Assembly (NCBI RefSeq): GCF_900156895.1 | Contig: NZ_FTPD01000013.1 | Location: 1 to 64,000, forward strand | Length of the DNA: 64,000 nt | Direction: 5' to 3' | Source: Mesorhizobium prunaredense | GTDB lineage: Bacteria; Pseudomonadota; Alphaproteobacteria; Rhizobiales; Rhizobiaceae | In this document: positions 1-7,109 of the stretch, in pieces | Numbering within the stretch: position 1 is the first letter of the stretch | Layout: every line of letters begins with the position of its first letter | Program-made: the position numbers and the translations under genes | The notes under the pieces: generated by a model | Told to the model about the DNA's origin: nothing | Seen by the model: the letters and a program-made list of their open reading frames with translations, nothing else | Database searches by the model: none

Positions 1-66
1 TCCTTGTTTGCAACATCCAGGCCCCGCCGGCTCGTGTTCAAGCAGGGGAAGGGAAAGGGAACGGTC

Positions 67-228
67 ATGAAATTCTTGGCTCCCTTCACAAAACTTGCTG
101 CGGCGTTTCGCAAATTCGCCGCGCGGCGCTACCGGCCGGAGCTTTATTATATGCGTGGCCCGGGGCCAGCCACCGCCCGCCGTGCGGGCACGCCACAGCA
201 AAACCGGTCAATCGACCACTACGCGTAA
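67..228 (+). CDS. small basic hypothetical protein
   Basis: A 53-residue open frame starts at an ATG preceded by purine-rich GGGAAAGGGAACGG. The product is Arg/Lys-rich with an amphipathic N-terminus (KFLAPFTKLAAAFRKFAARR) and no recognised domain. It lies just upstream of the DUF1127-like gene on the same strand, and DUF1127 proteins in rhizobia are often neighbours of such tiny cationic proteins. Coding status rests only on the start, ribosome site and composition, so it may be spurious. Confidence 0.35.
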   Translation: MKFLAPFTKLAAAFRKFAARRYRPELYYMRGPGPATARRAGTPQQNRSIDHYA

Positions 229-320
229 CCTGCTTCGCGGACGGCTGGCGCTCTTGCCCGGAGTGCCAGCCGCGCCGTTCCGTACCGGTCAATTCAGATC
301 AGCGAAGGGACGATCTGATC

Positions 321-710
321 ATGGTTGCAATTCATGCTGTCGCAGTTGGTCCATTTCGCAGGTGGTTACGCCTCCACGCCGAGCGAAAGGCTCTGTTATC
401 GGCAACGGACCAGTTGAGCCGTTTACCCGATGGCGTCCTTGGCGACATCGGCATCTCTCGTGACGAAATCATGTGCGCTTTGCAAAGCCGCGCCACCCGC
501 CCTGCGGAGGCAGGTGCGGCCAGCACGATCGAGCGCACCAGGATCGCTTCAGCCTCGATCCCGAACGGTTGGCGCCTACACTGGCTACGCCTCTGCCGAG
601 ACCCCGTTTGGCTGGTCCACGAGCACGGGATCGAGCCTCACATTCCCGCTTCGACAAGCAGCGGCGCGCGGACGGGACCTTCGAACGGCGCTACACCTGC
701 GACCGCATGA
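321..710 (+). CDS. DUF1127 (YjiS-like) protein with atypical C-terminal extension
   Basis: Residues about 12-60 carry the DUF1127 pattern: an Arg-rich helix (FRRWLRLHAERKALLSATDQL) followed by LSRLPDGVLGDIGISRDEI. Family members are 45-75 residue, Arg-rich proteins linked to stress adaptation and RNA turnover in alpha-proteobacteria. The reading frame continues to 129 residues with a low-complexity tail unlike the family, so a 3' frameshift or fusion to non-coding sequence is possible. AAGGGA lies about 13 bases before the ATG. The domain is fairly sure; the extent is not. Confidence 0.55.
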   Translation: MVAIHAVAVGPFRRWLRLHAERKALLSATDQLSRLPDGVLGDIGISRDEIMCALQSRATRPAEAGAASTIERTRIASASIPNGWRLHWLRLCRDPVWLVHEHGIEPHIPASTSSGARTGPSNGATPATA

Positions 711-1246
711 CTGAATGTTGACCGACAGGAGCTGGGGAGGGTGTTGAATACAATCTGACCGCTCTCGACACAACTGGCTGCAATAGCCTTCGGGACATTG
801 TTGCTCGGCTTTGATAGGCCCCGATTAGTGGCCGAAATTTTCTATGGCGCCCCCTAGGGCGAACACTCAAAAGGTTCAAAAGTCCACCTTGCAGGCGGGC
901 GTTCGTCTCTCTTCAGCGCTGGGCCGTGGAAACCGATTAACCGGAAAGCGGTTATTAAATTAGCTCAAGCCGTTGGTTTCTTACAGGTTCCTGGAGCCAA
1001 CTCCCCTCGCGCGAGCGTATTGGTCGCGCAACTACCACTCGAAACGGGGGGTAATTGCAGCGATTACCACGCCATAGCAACGGGCCGTTCTGATAGCGGT
1101 GCAGTGGCGAATTTTTGCATAGGCCCCGCTATGGGGAACATTCAGGTAAACGGTTACAAGCTCCTTGGCGCCCGAAGGGAAAAAGCCCGCCGCACCTTTT
1201 CGGCGCGAACAGCTATGACGAAGGAACACGACCTCTGCAACGCGCG
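711..1246. other. intergenic stretch, no gene seen
   Basis: Between the DUF1127-like gene and the channel-like gene I see no frame with credible codon use and no tRNA or terminator. Around 940-965 the sequence is locally AT-rich (GCGGTTATTAAATTAGC), which could hold a promoter, but no consensus could be assigned. Confidence 0.4.
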
Positions 1247-1693
1247 TCAGTCTTGCTTCCGCTTCCACAGATCCGAAGTCGATGCGTATGCGAACGATGC
1301 TGACCAAGCGATCAGGACGAGTCCGTTGAGACCCTCCAAGGCAGCAACGATTCGCATCGGCCCAGTGGCATAGACTTCGCCAAAGCCGATCGTCGTGTAA
1401 CAGGTAACCGAGAAATAGAAGAAATCCGCTGCGCTTCCGGAAAACAAGCCTGCGAGACCTCCAAGGTCTGGATGGTGGTGCATCCAGGCGTAGGCAAGCG
1501 CGAAAAGACAGATCCCCACCACGTGAGCAATGATTGCTGCGACGACCAAGAGCAGCAGATCAACCCGCATCGGAAGTGAAAAACGACGCCTCATCGTTCC
1601 GGCGATATTTAGCACTTCATAGTGCATCAGAACCGTTACCAGTGCGAGACCTACAGATATGGCGAACGCGATGGGCAATTGCGGTACCTTCAA
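1247..1693 (-). CDS. small two-helix ion channel-like protein (Ion_trans_2 type)
   Basis: This 148-residue membrane protein shows a hydrophobic helix at about 4-28, another at about 44-70, then a pore-like segment with the K+-filter-like motif CYTTIGFGEVY (about 97-107) and a last helix (about 112-135). The arrangement is that of small bacterial two-pore-domain-like potassium channel proteins. The filter reads TIGFGE rather than strict TVGYGD, so ion selectivity is not certain. The start is a TTG at 1693 with a weak ribosome site. A second gene of the same architecture lies at 9793-10278. Confidence 0.7.
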   Translation of the reverse strand: MKVPQLPIAFAISVGLALVTVLMHYEVLNIAGTMRRRFSLPMRVDLLLLVVAAIIAHVVGICLFALAYAWMHHHPDLGGLAGLFSGSAADFFYFSVTCYTTIGFGEVYATGPMRIVAALEGLNGLVLIAWSASFAYASTSDLWKRKQD

Positions 1694-1905
1694 GTAGGAC
1701 TCAGATGCTCAACCGCTTATCACCGCGCGAGCGGTTCGAACAGCGTCGACCTGACGCGACGCGATGCGATGCCGAACACGCGAATGGTGAGGACGAACGC
1801 GAGCACCCGGTGGTGCCATCTCCCCGGGTCCTCGGCAAAATCGTCGGAACCGAACCGCTCCCAATGGCTTTCGTAATCAGGGGCAGCGTCAAAGAGGAGA
1901 CTGTT

Positions 1906-2007
1906 ATGGATCGGCAAGAAAATAGCGTTTTGGAGGCGGGCTGGCTTTTGGCGGTCCCGCTTTCTATCGGATTTGCCGTTTTGATTGCAGGCTTAGTGCT
2001 GGGCTAG
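1906..2007 (+). CDS. 33-residue single-span membrane peptide
   Basis: A short frame begins with an ATG 7 bases after a strong GAGGAG ribosome site and encodes MDRQENSVLEAGWLL followed by one hydrophobic helix (LAVPLSIGFAVLIAGLVLG). The polar, charged N-terminus and single C-terminal transmembrane span are typical of bacterial small membrane proteins. No named family was recognised. It is divergent from the channel-like gene at 1247-1693, about 210 bases away. Confidence 0.5.
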   Translation: MDRQENSVLEAGWLLAVPLSIGFAVLIAGLVLG

Positions 2008-2272
2008 TGTGGCTATGGGAACCGGAACTCGATCACTCGCCCCTCGGCCTTCCATGATTGCCGGGCGTCAACGGAACCAAAGTCGCGCAATAGCTGCGGG
2101 GCAGGAGCAAGGCGGACGCCACCGTCGCGCTTTTCGCCAGCCGGCCGCTCGGGCTTCTGCCTCGCTGCAAAACCAGCGCTCCCCCTTGCCGGTCGAGGTT
2201 ACGGTTCGGTCATACGGGGCGAGGGAGAAATGCGCCGCTAGGTGTCAATCCTAATTGGAGGTTCACGCAAAG

Positions 2273-2304
2273 AAAAACCCGCCGCCCAGAGGAGACGGGC
2301 GGCG
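2273..2304 (-). terminator. intrinsic terminator (minus strand), orphan
   Basis: On the minus strand an 8-bp perfect GC stem (CGCCGCCC / GGGCGGCG) with an 8-base loop is followed by GGGTTTTTC. No minus-strand gene ends just upstream of it, so it may be left over from a lost gene. It resembles the terminators at 3174-3203 and 3637-3667. Confidence 0.6.
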
Positions 2305-2354
2305 AACCGGCAGGTCTTCGCGTTTAGCCACTTCAATTCTGGAGAGCGACAAAG

Positions 2355-2639
2355 ATGCCGGCGTTTACACCGATAACGATCTACCTAAATCATAGATCGA
2401 TGCTGGTTGCGTCCATACCTGATGCTGAGACGGCGCTTCAGCAACCATGGCCATTCATGGACAAGCCGTCCCGACTGGAAGCAATACGAATGGTGGAGGA
2501 ATGCCTGGCCGGACATTGCAGTCACCAGGCTGCGTTCGCTGCCTTCGAGGCGGCTGCATCTGAACAGGGCCTTCTCAAGCAAAAGCCTCCAAGCGTAGGC
2601 CTCAGGAAATTCGACGGGGTTGCCGAAGACCTGCTGTGA
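2355..2639 (+). CDS. DUF982 family protein
   Basis: 94 residues with the DUF982 layout: an N-terminal strand pair (ITIYLNHRSMLVASIPDAETAL), a QPWPF motif near residue 30, then a helix with A..MVEECLAGHCS and AAFAAFEAAASEQG. DUF982 is a rhizobial family of about 80-100 residues, usually in several copies and of unknown function. GGAGAG stands 8 bases before the ATG. There is no operon partner. Family assignment is by motif pattern only. Confidence 0.7.
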   Translation: MPAFTPITIYLNHRSMLVASIPDAETALQQPWPFMDKPSRLEAIRMVEECLAGHCSHQAAFAAFEAAASEQGLLKQKPPSVGLRKFDGVAEDLL

Positions 2640-2798
2640 GGTCAGAACCTGCTCTCAGATAACCGAGTATTGGATGGCGCTCGCGCGACGCCAGGTAGAT
2701 GAGCCCGCGTCATCCAATCGATGGATGAAGCCCATCATGGGCCGCTGCTACTTTGATGCATGGCGCGACTTACCCCGGTTGTGGCGCGTCAGTAGATA

Positions 2799-3008
2799 AT
2801 GGAATCGTCGCCCATGAGGCTCGCGACCCTCCACCTTGAAACTGCGAGGTACGGCGACGTATATCGCGCCGAAAGGCTCGCGCGGTTAAGGCAGCAAATC
2901 GTGAGGCACATCCAGCGCACGGACCGCTCGGCGCAGAAAGTCGAGCAAGCGCTGGCCAGGTTGGCTGAAGCCAACGCGCTCGTAGAGCGGCTCGCGCGGC
3001 CTCAGTAG
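2799..3008 (+). CDS. small hypothetical helical protein
   Basis: A 69-residue frame with heptad-like helix content (LRQQIVRHIQRTDRSAQKVEQALARLAEANALVERLA). An alternative ATG lies at 2814. No clear ribosome site and no family recognised. The regular amphipathic pattern and lack of stops favour coding, but the evidence is thin. Confidence 0.35.
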   Translation: MESSPMRLATLHLETARYGDVYRAERLARLRQQIVRHIQRTDRSAQKVEQALARLAEANALVERLARPQ

Positions 3009-3173
3009 GGCGGCGCTCCACGCTCCACCCGCATCGCCAACCGCGTCTACATCGAGCGGGAGCAGTAGTGGCAGTGCCGGCAGTACTGGCGGTGGCGGCT
3101 ACTAAAGACGCGATCGACACTCAGTTTTGGAAATCGCAGAGAACGTTAATCGCGCCGAACTGACCGCCTCAGC

Positions 3174-3203
3174 AAAAAACCCGCCACCACCGGAGGCAGC
3201 GGG
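3174..3203 (-). terminator. intrinsic terminator of the ElaB-like gene
   Basis: Read on the minus strand, a CCCGC...GCGGG stem is followed by TTTTTT, 24 bases beyond the stop codon of the 3227-3577 gene. Confidence 0.75.
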
Positions 3204-3226
3204 CTCCGGCCCTCATTTACGGCGTG

Positions 3227-3577
3227 TTAGATCCAGCGGTCCCGGCGCTGGTCGCCGGCCACAAGAACAAGGCCCAACAGCAGGCCTACAGCCGCGCCCA
3301 GCATGAAGGCGGACGACACAGTGCCAGGATTTTCTTGAACGACACCGGAAGCCGTAGACGCCCTTTTGCGAAGTGCTTGCGTGGTCCGAGACACGCTATC
3401 GGCCGCGCCCTCATACCAACCAGTGGCTTCTTCGACCACCTCTTCAGCACGCTCCGCGAGCGTCCGATTGATTTTGTTGATCTCGCGCTTCAGCTGCGCA
3501 ACCTGCTTCTCCAAGTCTTCCTGAGCTTCGCGTTGCGTCTTGTTCGGCGGCGCAGCTTCGTTCGGGTCGTCAGCCAT
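3227..3577 (-). CDS. ElaB/YqjD/DUF883-like tail-anchored protein
   Basis: 116 residues: an acidic coiled-coil N-terminal half (about 12-50, QREAQEDLEKQVAQLKREINKINRTLAER), an amphipathic middle, and a single C-terminal transmembrane helix rich in Gly (SAFMLGAAVGLLLGLVLVAG) with an Arg-rich tail. This is the layout of ElaB/YqjD-type proteins, which are inner-membrane anchored, bind ribosomes and are made under stress. The ATG at 3577 is chosen because AAGGAGAT lies 5 bases upstream; a longer frame to 3661 lacks such a site. An EcfG-type promoter precedes it (3603-3628). Confidence 0.75.
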   Translation of the reverse strand: MADDPNEAAPPNKTQREAQEDLEKQVAQLKREINKINRTLAERAEEVVEEATGWYEGAADSVSRTTQALRKRASTASGVVQENPGTVSSAFMLGAAVGLLLGLVLVAGDQRRDRWI

Positions 3578-3602
3578 TTTGATCTCCTTTTTAGTGGGCC
3601 TC

Positions 3603-3628
3603 AACGGCCAGCCGAGGCGTAAGGTTCC
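3603..3628 (-). promoter_or_regulatory. EcfG (general stress sigma factor) promoter
   Basis: On the minus strand GGAAC (3628-3624), exactly 17 bases, then CGTT (3606-3603). This matches the alpha-proteobacterial EcfG consensus GGAAC-N16/17-CGTT. It leaves a leader of about 20 bases before the ElaB-like start at 3577. Confidence 0.7.
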
Positions 3629-3636
3629 TAAGCGAC

Positions 3637-3667
3637 AAAAAGGCCCGCCACCGTGAGGCAACGGGCT
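3637..3667 (-). terminator. intrinsic terminator of the 3688-4931 gene pair
   Basis: On the minus strand a GCCCG...CGGGC stem-loop is followed by CTTTTTG, about 20 bases beyond the stop at 3688. It also insulates the ElaB-like gene, whose stress promoter lies just downstream. Confidence 0.7.
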
Positions 3668-3687
3668 TAGGCAGTTGTTGCCGGGGA

Positions 3688-4164
3688 TCAGTGATGGTCG
3701 CTCAACCCACGTTTTCTACGAGGTTGCTTCGTGATCGGATGCGCTGCAAGAAACGCCTCGTCCGCCGCGATGAGCTTGGCGACTTCATCCGCACCGATCG
3801 GTAGGGATGGGTCCTTTGCGGCTTCTCGCTTCCATTGAATGGCCAGGAGATCGGGCGCTGGAACTCGGATTTGATCGGCCACAGCCTGCCGGTTCCTGTC
3901 CACGCTGAGCATCCGTTTGTCAGAATAGGCGCTAGATCGATCCTCGTCCTCTAGGACGTACATCGCGTGAAGGCTTTTCGGGTACCAGTAATCCGTTTCC
4001 GCTCCTGTCAGGCTGGTGACAGCATCAGCCTTGCGCCAAGGGAGGCGCCGCGCCTGACGCATGAGCTGATTGTGGTGCGTGTCGATGAGGACGGCATCGG
4101 GCAGCGGATCAAGGCACTGCTGCACGAATGCAGCCAGCGCCTTCGTCTTGACGGCGGCGCTCAT
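3688..4164 (-). CDS. hypothetical protein, partner of the upstream Tat/lipoprotein-like gene
   Basis: 158 residues, starting at the ATG that overlaps the stop of the upstream gene (ATGA), indicating translational coupling. A longer frame to 4224 overlaps too far to be likely. The sequence shows motifs ALLID-like DAVLIDTHHNQLMRQARRLPWRKADA and WYPKSLHAMYVLEDEDRS, and a basic C-terminus (KQPRRKRGLSDHH). No family recognised. The pair reads like cargo of a small accessory island. Confidence 0.6.
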   Translation of the reverse strand: MSAAVKTKALAAFVQQCLDPLPDAVLIDTHHNQLMRQARRLPWRKADAVTSLTGAETDYWYPKSLHAMYVLEDEDRSSAYSDKRMLSVDRNRQAVADQIRVPAPDLLAIQWKREAAKDPSLPIGADEVAKLIAADEAFLAAHPITKQPRRKRGLSDHH

Positions 4165-4931
4165 GCTGATGCGTCCCCTTCCGAAGCCAACTGGAGAACC
4201 GACGCTGCCAACTGTGCAGCCCAAAGCTCGCCCTCCAAGGGGTATTTGCGCGCCATCGCCTTGTTGAAGGTGGTGACCGCCTGCGCCTTGATCAGTATTC
4301 CCTCCATGGTCGTTCCCGGCTGCTCCATGATAGCGGTCACCAGATCTGAAAGTGACTTCTTCGCCGCCGCCGCCCTCGCCTTCGCCAGGTCCATCCCTGA
4401 AATGTCCCGAAGGCGGGCGGTTTGAGACTTATAGGCCTTGCCGATCTTGAGCTCTCTCTTGGCTCTGGCAAGCCAGATCGCATGCCTCGCTCGCGTGGCG
4501 TCACTCGCGTTGTGGCGCGGCGGGCGGTCGGTGGCCGCTATGGCCGCGAGGTTTCTGACATCGCGGACACAACGGACGTGCTCTTCTCCTGGACGCTTAA
4601 GGAGCCGCCCGGCGATATCGCGCTCGCCGTCTATGTAGTCCCCGCGCGGCCAAGTGATTTCGTCGGGGGCAAGCGGCCAGCGGTGTTTCCATTCCGCGGC
4701 GATCCATTCAATTTCTTCGAGCGCGGCGAGATATTCGGTGGAGGCTTCCGGCAGTTGGTTGCCGAGTCGGACCAGTTCCGGGTTTTCGACAGGTGCGCAG
4801 CCAGCGGCCGACGCCGCAGTGATGGCGGCGGCAGCGGTTGAAGCAGCCGCGAGCCCGAGTAGCATGCGACGGCGATTGATCGCGGGCAAACCTTCGGCGG
4901 CTGCCCGAACAGTGGTGTTCGGCATTGTCAT
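4161..4931 (-). CDS. hypothetical exported protein with Tat/lipoprotein-like signal
   Basis: 256 residues. Residues about 19-46 read INRRRMLLGLAAASTAAAAI then ...SAAGCAP: a twin-Arg-like NRRRMLL motif followed by a hydrophobic stretch and a Cys that could be a lipobox. The rest is helical and charged (ATRARHAIWLARAKRELKIGKAYK; LRDISGMDLAKARAAAAKKSLSDL). No known fold recognised. It is coupled by a 4-base overlap to the next gene (3688-4164). Function unknown. Confidence 0.6.
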   Translation of the reverse strand: MTMPNTTVRAAAEGLPAINRRRMLLGLAAASTAAAAITAASAAGCAPVENPELVRLGNQLPEASTEYLAALEEIEWIAAEWKHRWPLAPDEITWPRGDYIDGERDIAGRLLKRPGEEHVRCVRDVRNLAAIAATDRPPRHNASDATRARHAIWLARAKRELKIGKAYKSQTARLRDISGMDLAKARAAAAKKSLSDLVTAIMEQPGTTMEGILIKAQAVTTFNKAMARKYPLEGELWAAQLAASVLQLASEGDASA

Positions 4932-5007
4932 TCTCCCTATGTTGAACGTTGTGCCGGGCTATCCGGCGAGGGCTGCGAGTTCCGTTTCGAGTTGACGGCG
5001 GCGGGGT

Positions 5008-5238
5008 TCAAATGTTGACGCGGAACGACTGATACTTGAGGCGGTCAATCTCAACCGTAATGCGATCAGCGCGGCGCTCTGGCGCGGTCATCTGCGCGGC
5101 CTTCGCCTCACGCCAAGCGGCGGCGAGATAGAAGCCGAAGTCGGCCCGGTTGAGCTTACGCACTAGATGCGGACGGGCTGTGAAATGGGCATTCCACTTC
5201 ACCCAGGCGGTCTTCATGATTTCCGAGCGGTTCAACAT
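5008..5238 (-). CDS. hypothetical small protein divergent from XRE regulator
   Basis: 76 residues from the ATG at 5238, which follows GAGGAG by 7 bases. It begins MLNRSEIMKTAWVKW, has an aromatic middle (ADFGFYLAAAWREAKAAQM) and no recognised domain. It is divergent from the XRE-type regulator at 5345, and a palindrome matching the regulator's own operator lies 28 bases upstream of its start, so it is probably controlled by that regulator. Confidence 0.6.
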   Translation of the reverse strand: MLNRSEIMKTAWVKWNAHFTARPHLVRKLNRADFGFYLAAAWREAKAAQMTAPERRADRITVEIDRLKYQSFRVNI

Positions 5239-5266
5239 TAGCTTGCTCCTCACGCCGCCTTGTGCG

Positions 5267-5279
5267 ATACCTGAGGTAT
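5267..5279. promoter_or_regulatory. palindromic operator, left copy
   Basis: ATACCTGAGGTAT is a 13-bp palindrome (6-bp arms around one base). The same palindrome, with the opposite central base, occurs at 5304-5316. This copy ends 28 bases upstream of the 5238 start. Confidence 0.65.
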
Positions 5280-5303
5280 TAATTCATTGTTGGAACCCTG
5301 TCA

Positions 5304-5316
5304 ATACCTCAGGTAT
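5304..5316. promoter_or_regulatory. palindromic operator, right copy
   Basis: ATACCTCAGGTAT, the reverse complement of the left operator, flanked by A and T to make a 15-bp palindrome. It ends 28 bases before the regulator start at 5345. The centres of the two copies are 37 bp apart, between the divergent genes, which fits autoregulation by a dimeric XRE protein. Confidence 0.65.
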
Positions 5317-5344
5317 TAAATGGTTCCCGAGGAACTAAACAAAA

Positions 5345-5587
5345 ATGGCGATTTCGAGCGAACAAATCCGAGCCGCTAGGGCACTACTCCGCTGGGAGCA
5401 GAAGGATTTGGCTGCGGCATCAAAGGTGTCTCTGCCGTCGATCAAGCGACTTGAGTCTCAGCCGGGACTGCTTGCGGCACAGCCCCGGACAGTCGCCGCA
5501 CTTCTGGAGGCGTTTGACCGCGGCGGAGTTATCTTCGTTGCAGAGAACGGCGAGGGGCAGGGCGTGAGGCTGCGGAAGAGCCGATAG
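5345..5587 (+). CDS. XRE-type helix-turn-helix regulator (small)
   Basis: 80 residues with an XRE-like HTH at about 6-38: EQIRAARALLRWEQKDLAAASKV then SLPSIKRLESQPG. The C-terminus (AALLEAFDRGGVIFVAENGEGQGVRLRK) is the compact tail common in short rhizobial HTH proteins, some of which act as antitoxin-like or autoregulators. No toxin-like partner was recognised; the divergent gene is a hypothetical protein. Regulation by the palindromes at 5267 and 5304 is inferred from position and symmetry. Confidence 0.8.
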   Translation: MAISSEQIRAARALLRWEQKDLAAASKVSLPSIKRLESQPGLLAAQPRTVAALLEAFDRGGVIFVAENGEGQGVRLRKSR

Positions 5588-5590
5588 GCC

Positions 5591-6174
5591 CTAGAATGAA
5601 ACATCTGGATCGGGTTTTTTCCGGGGCGTCAACATCTTTCGTTTGCCCCGCTTTTTTGACGGTGAGGCCCTTGCTTTGAGACTCAGTCGCCGAGCTTTCT
5701 CCTCTTCCGCAGCCCGCTTCCGGGTTTCTTCTCTAATCTGTTCGAGTTCTCGTAGGCCATCCATCATCTCAGAACGCCCGCGTTGCTCCTGCGTATTCTG
5801 ACCCACAAGGCGAGAGGCGCTGACCTGGAGTGCTCCGCGAATAACGGTGTCGCGAGCTTGCTCGCGCTGCCAGGCTTCGTCGTATGTCTGCTGGCCGTGC
5901 CTTTCTCGGCTAATCGACAATGCCTGATCTATTTCCCAGCTCGATGGCCATTGGCCCACCGTATCTCGGTACTGCTGGAACGCCTTGATAACCGACACGC
6001 ACTGCCCTGCAATCTCGTATGACTTCCCGGCTCCGCGCACGACGCGGATGATGTTGGCGGCAAGCTCACGAAGCGGCCATCCAACGGCTTCCTTCGCCCA
6101 CGCTTGATCGCCTTCTGATCGTTCTCGACGGCCAGGCGCAAATGCGGCTTTGGCTTTCCTATTTCATCTTCCAT
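5591..6174 (-). pseudogene. hypothetical gene split by a one-base frameshift
   Basis: The ATG at 6174 follows GGGAGGG and opens MEDEIGKPKPHLRLAVENDQKA. That frame then turns into low-quality sequence, while the neighbouring frame, starting near DQAWAKEAVGWPLRELAANIIRV..., runs on naturally to a Lys/Arg-rich C-terminus ending DPDVSF at 5591. Joining the two at about 6105-6115 gives a continuous ~194-residue protein with RGAGKSYEIAGQC and a charged coiled region (LEQIREETRKRAAEEEKARRL). Total length is not a multiple of three, consistent with one missing base. It is either a real inactivating mutation or a sequencing error; function unrecognised. Confidence 0.55.
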
Positions 6175-6364
6175 TCTAGTCCCTCCCGACCGATTCTCGT
6201 CCACCTCTCAGGCAGCGAAGTGCCCGATATGGAATAAGGGAACTGCCTTCATGGCAATACTCTACGGGCGAGATCGATGAATCCTCTGCCTTTCCGCCGA
6301 TCCCCCATCTCACCCTTGCGCGGGCGAAGCTATTGGAGTTCTGTGCATGCAGGGGGAAATCACC

Positions 6365-6697
6365 ATGCGCAAACGCAACATTTTCGCCGCGGCAGGGGCA
6401 GCGACCATCCTTTTAAGCGGCTGCTCCGGTTCGGGCCTAGGTATGCCTGGCTCACCTGCTTGGTTTGCCACCACACCGCAGGCGGAACAGGCAACCTATT
6501 TCCGGAACCGATGTGTCTCCTACGGCTTCGAGCCAGGGACCCCGGCCATGGCCCAATGCATCCAAAATGAATCCATTTCGTCTCGCGGCAGGGCATCTGC
6601 CAGGGCGAATGCGGCATTTACCAACATGCAAAACAGTCAGCCGAAAACGACGACTTGCAACCGCTTCGGCAACACCATGAATTGCACAACTTATTGA
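6365..6697 (+). CDS. small lipoprotein
   Basis: 110 residues from the ATG at 6365. The N-terminus MRKRNIFAAAGAATILLSGCSG is a signal peptide with lipobox LSGC, so the mature protein should start at Cys about 20 and be lipid-anchored. The mature part has four further Cys (RCVSYGF, AQCIQ, TTCNRF, NCTTY), which could form two disulfides. It resembles small rhizobial lipoproteins of unknown function. An upstream in-frame ATG at 6347 is less likely because it would lengthen the n-region. Confidence 0.7.
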   Translation: MRKRNIFAAAGAATILLSGCSGSGLGMPGSPAWFATTPQAEQATYFRNRCVSYGFEPGTPAMAQCIQNESISSRGRASARANAAFTNMQNSQPKTTTCNRFGNTMNCTTY

Positions 6698-6724
6698 TTG
6701 GCCTCAGCCATTGACGCCCTCATG

Positions 6725-7051
6725 TCAGATTGCCCGCCAGTCCGCTTTGACGACGCGGCGGGTATAGGCGCGCTCGACGCCAAAGACCGCTTCCTCCTTT
6801 GTGGACACCTTCCCGTTCGCGCCACCTTCATGACATGTCCAGAACCATGTCCCGGCTTCCTTGCCGTGGAGCGTCTTCAGGATGCGGCCGACTGTATCCT
6901 GCATGAAACTGGCAGCGAAGTCAGACGGCGGTGCTTTCCCGCCGATGACGGTCCTGCTCCATTCCAACCAGACGCGGGCGCCACGGTCCACCAAGAAATG
7001 GAATGCGTCCTCCTTCTTTTCGAAGGTCCGCACGACCGTGCTGCCATCCAC
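6725..7051 (-). CDS. hypothetical protein, 5' end uncertain or truncated
   Basis: The frame carries protein-like sequence (WQVVDGSTVVRTFEKKEDAF, HFLVDRGARVWLEWSRTVIGG, TVGRILKTLHGKEAGTWFW) ending at 6725. The first plausible start is a GTG at 7051 (108 residues), but protein-like residues (FFRFAYQRGW) extend a little further upstream, right up to the 3' end of the aquaporin gene. The original start may therefore have been lost at a junction near 7090-7110. No domain recognised. Confidence 0.45.
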   Translation of the reverse strand: MDGSTVVRTFEKKEDAFHFLVDRGARVWLEWSRTVIGGKAPPSDFAASFMQDTVGRILKTLHGKEAGTWFWTCHEGGANGKVSTKEEAVFGVERAYTRRVVKADWRAI

Positions 7052-7109
7052 GACTTGCCAGCCGCGCTGATAGGCGAAACGGAAAAATAGTGACGGACCC
7101 GATACCGCT

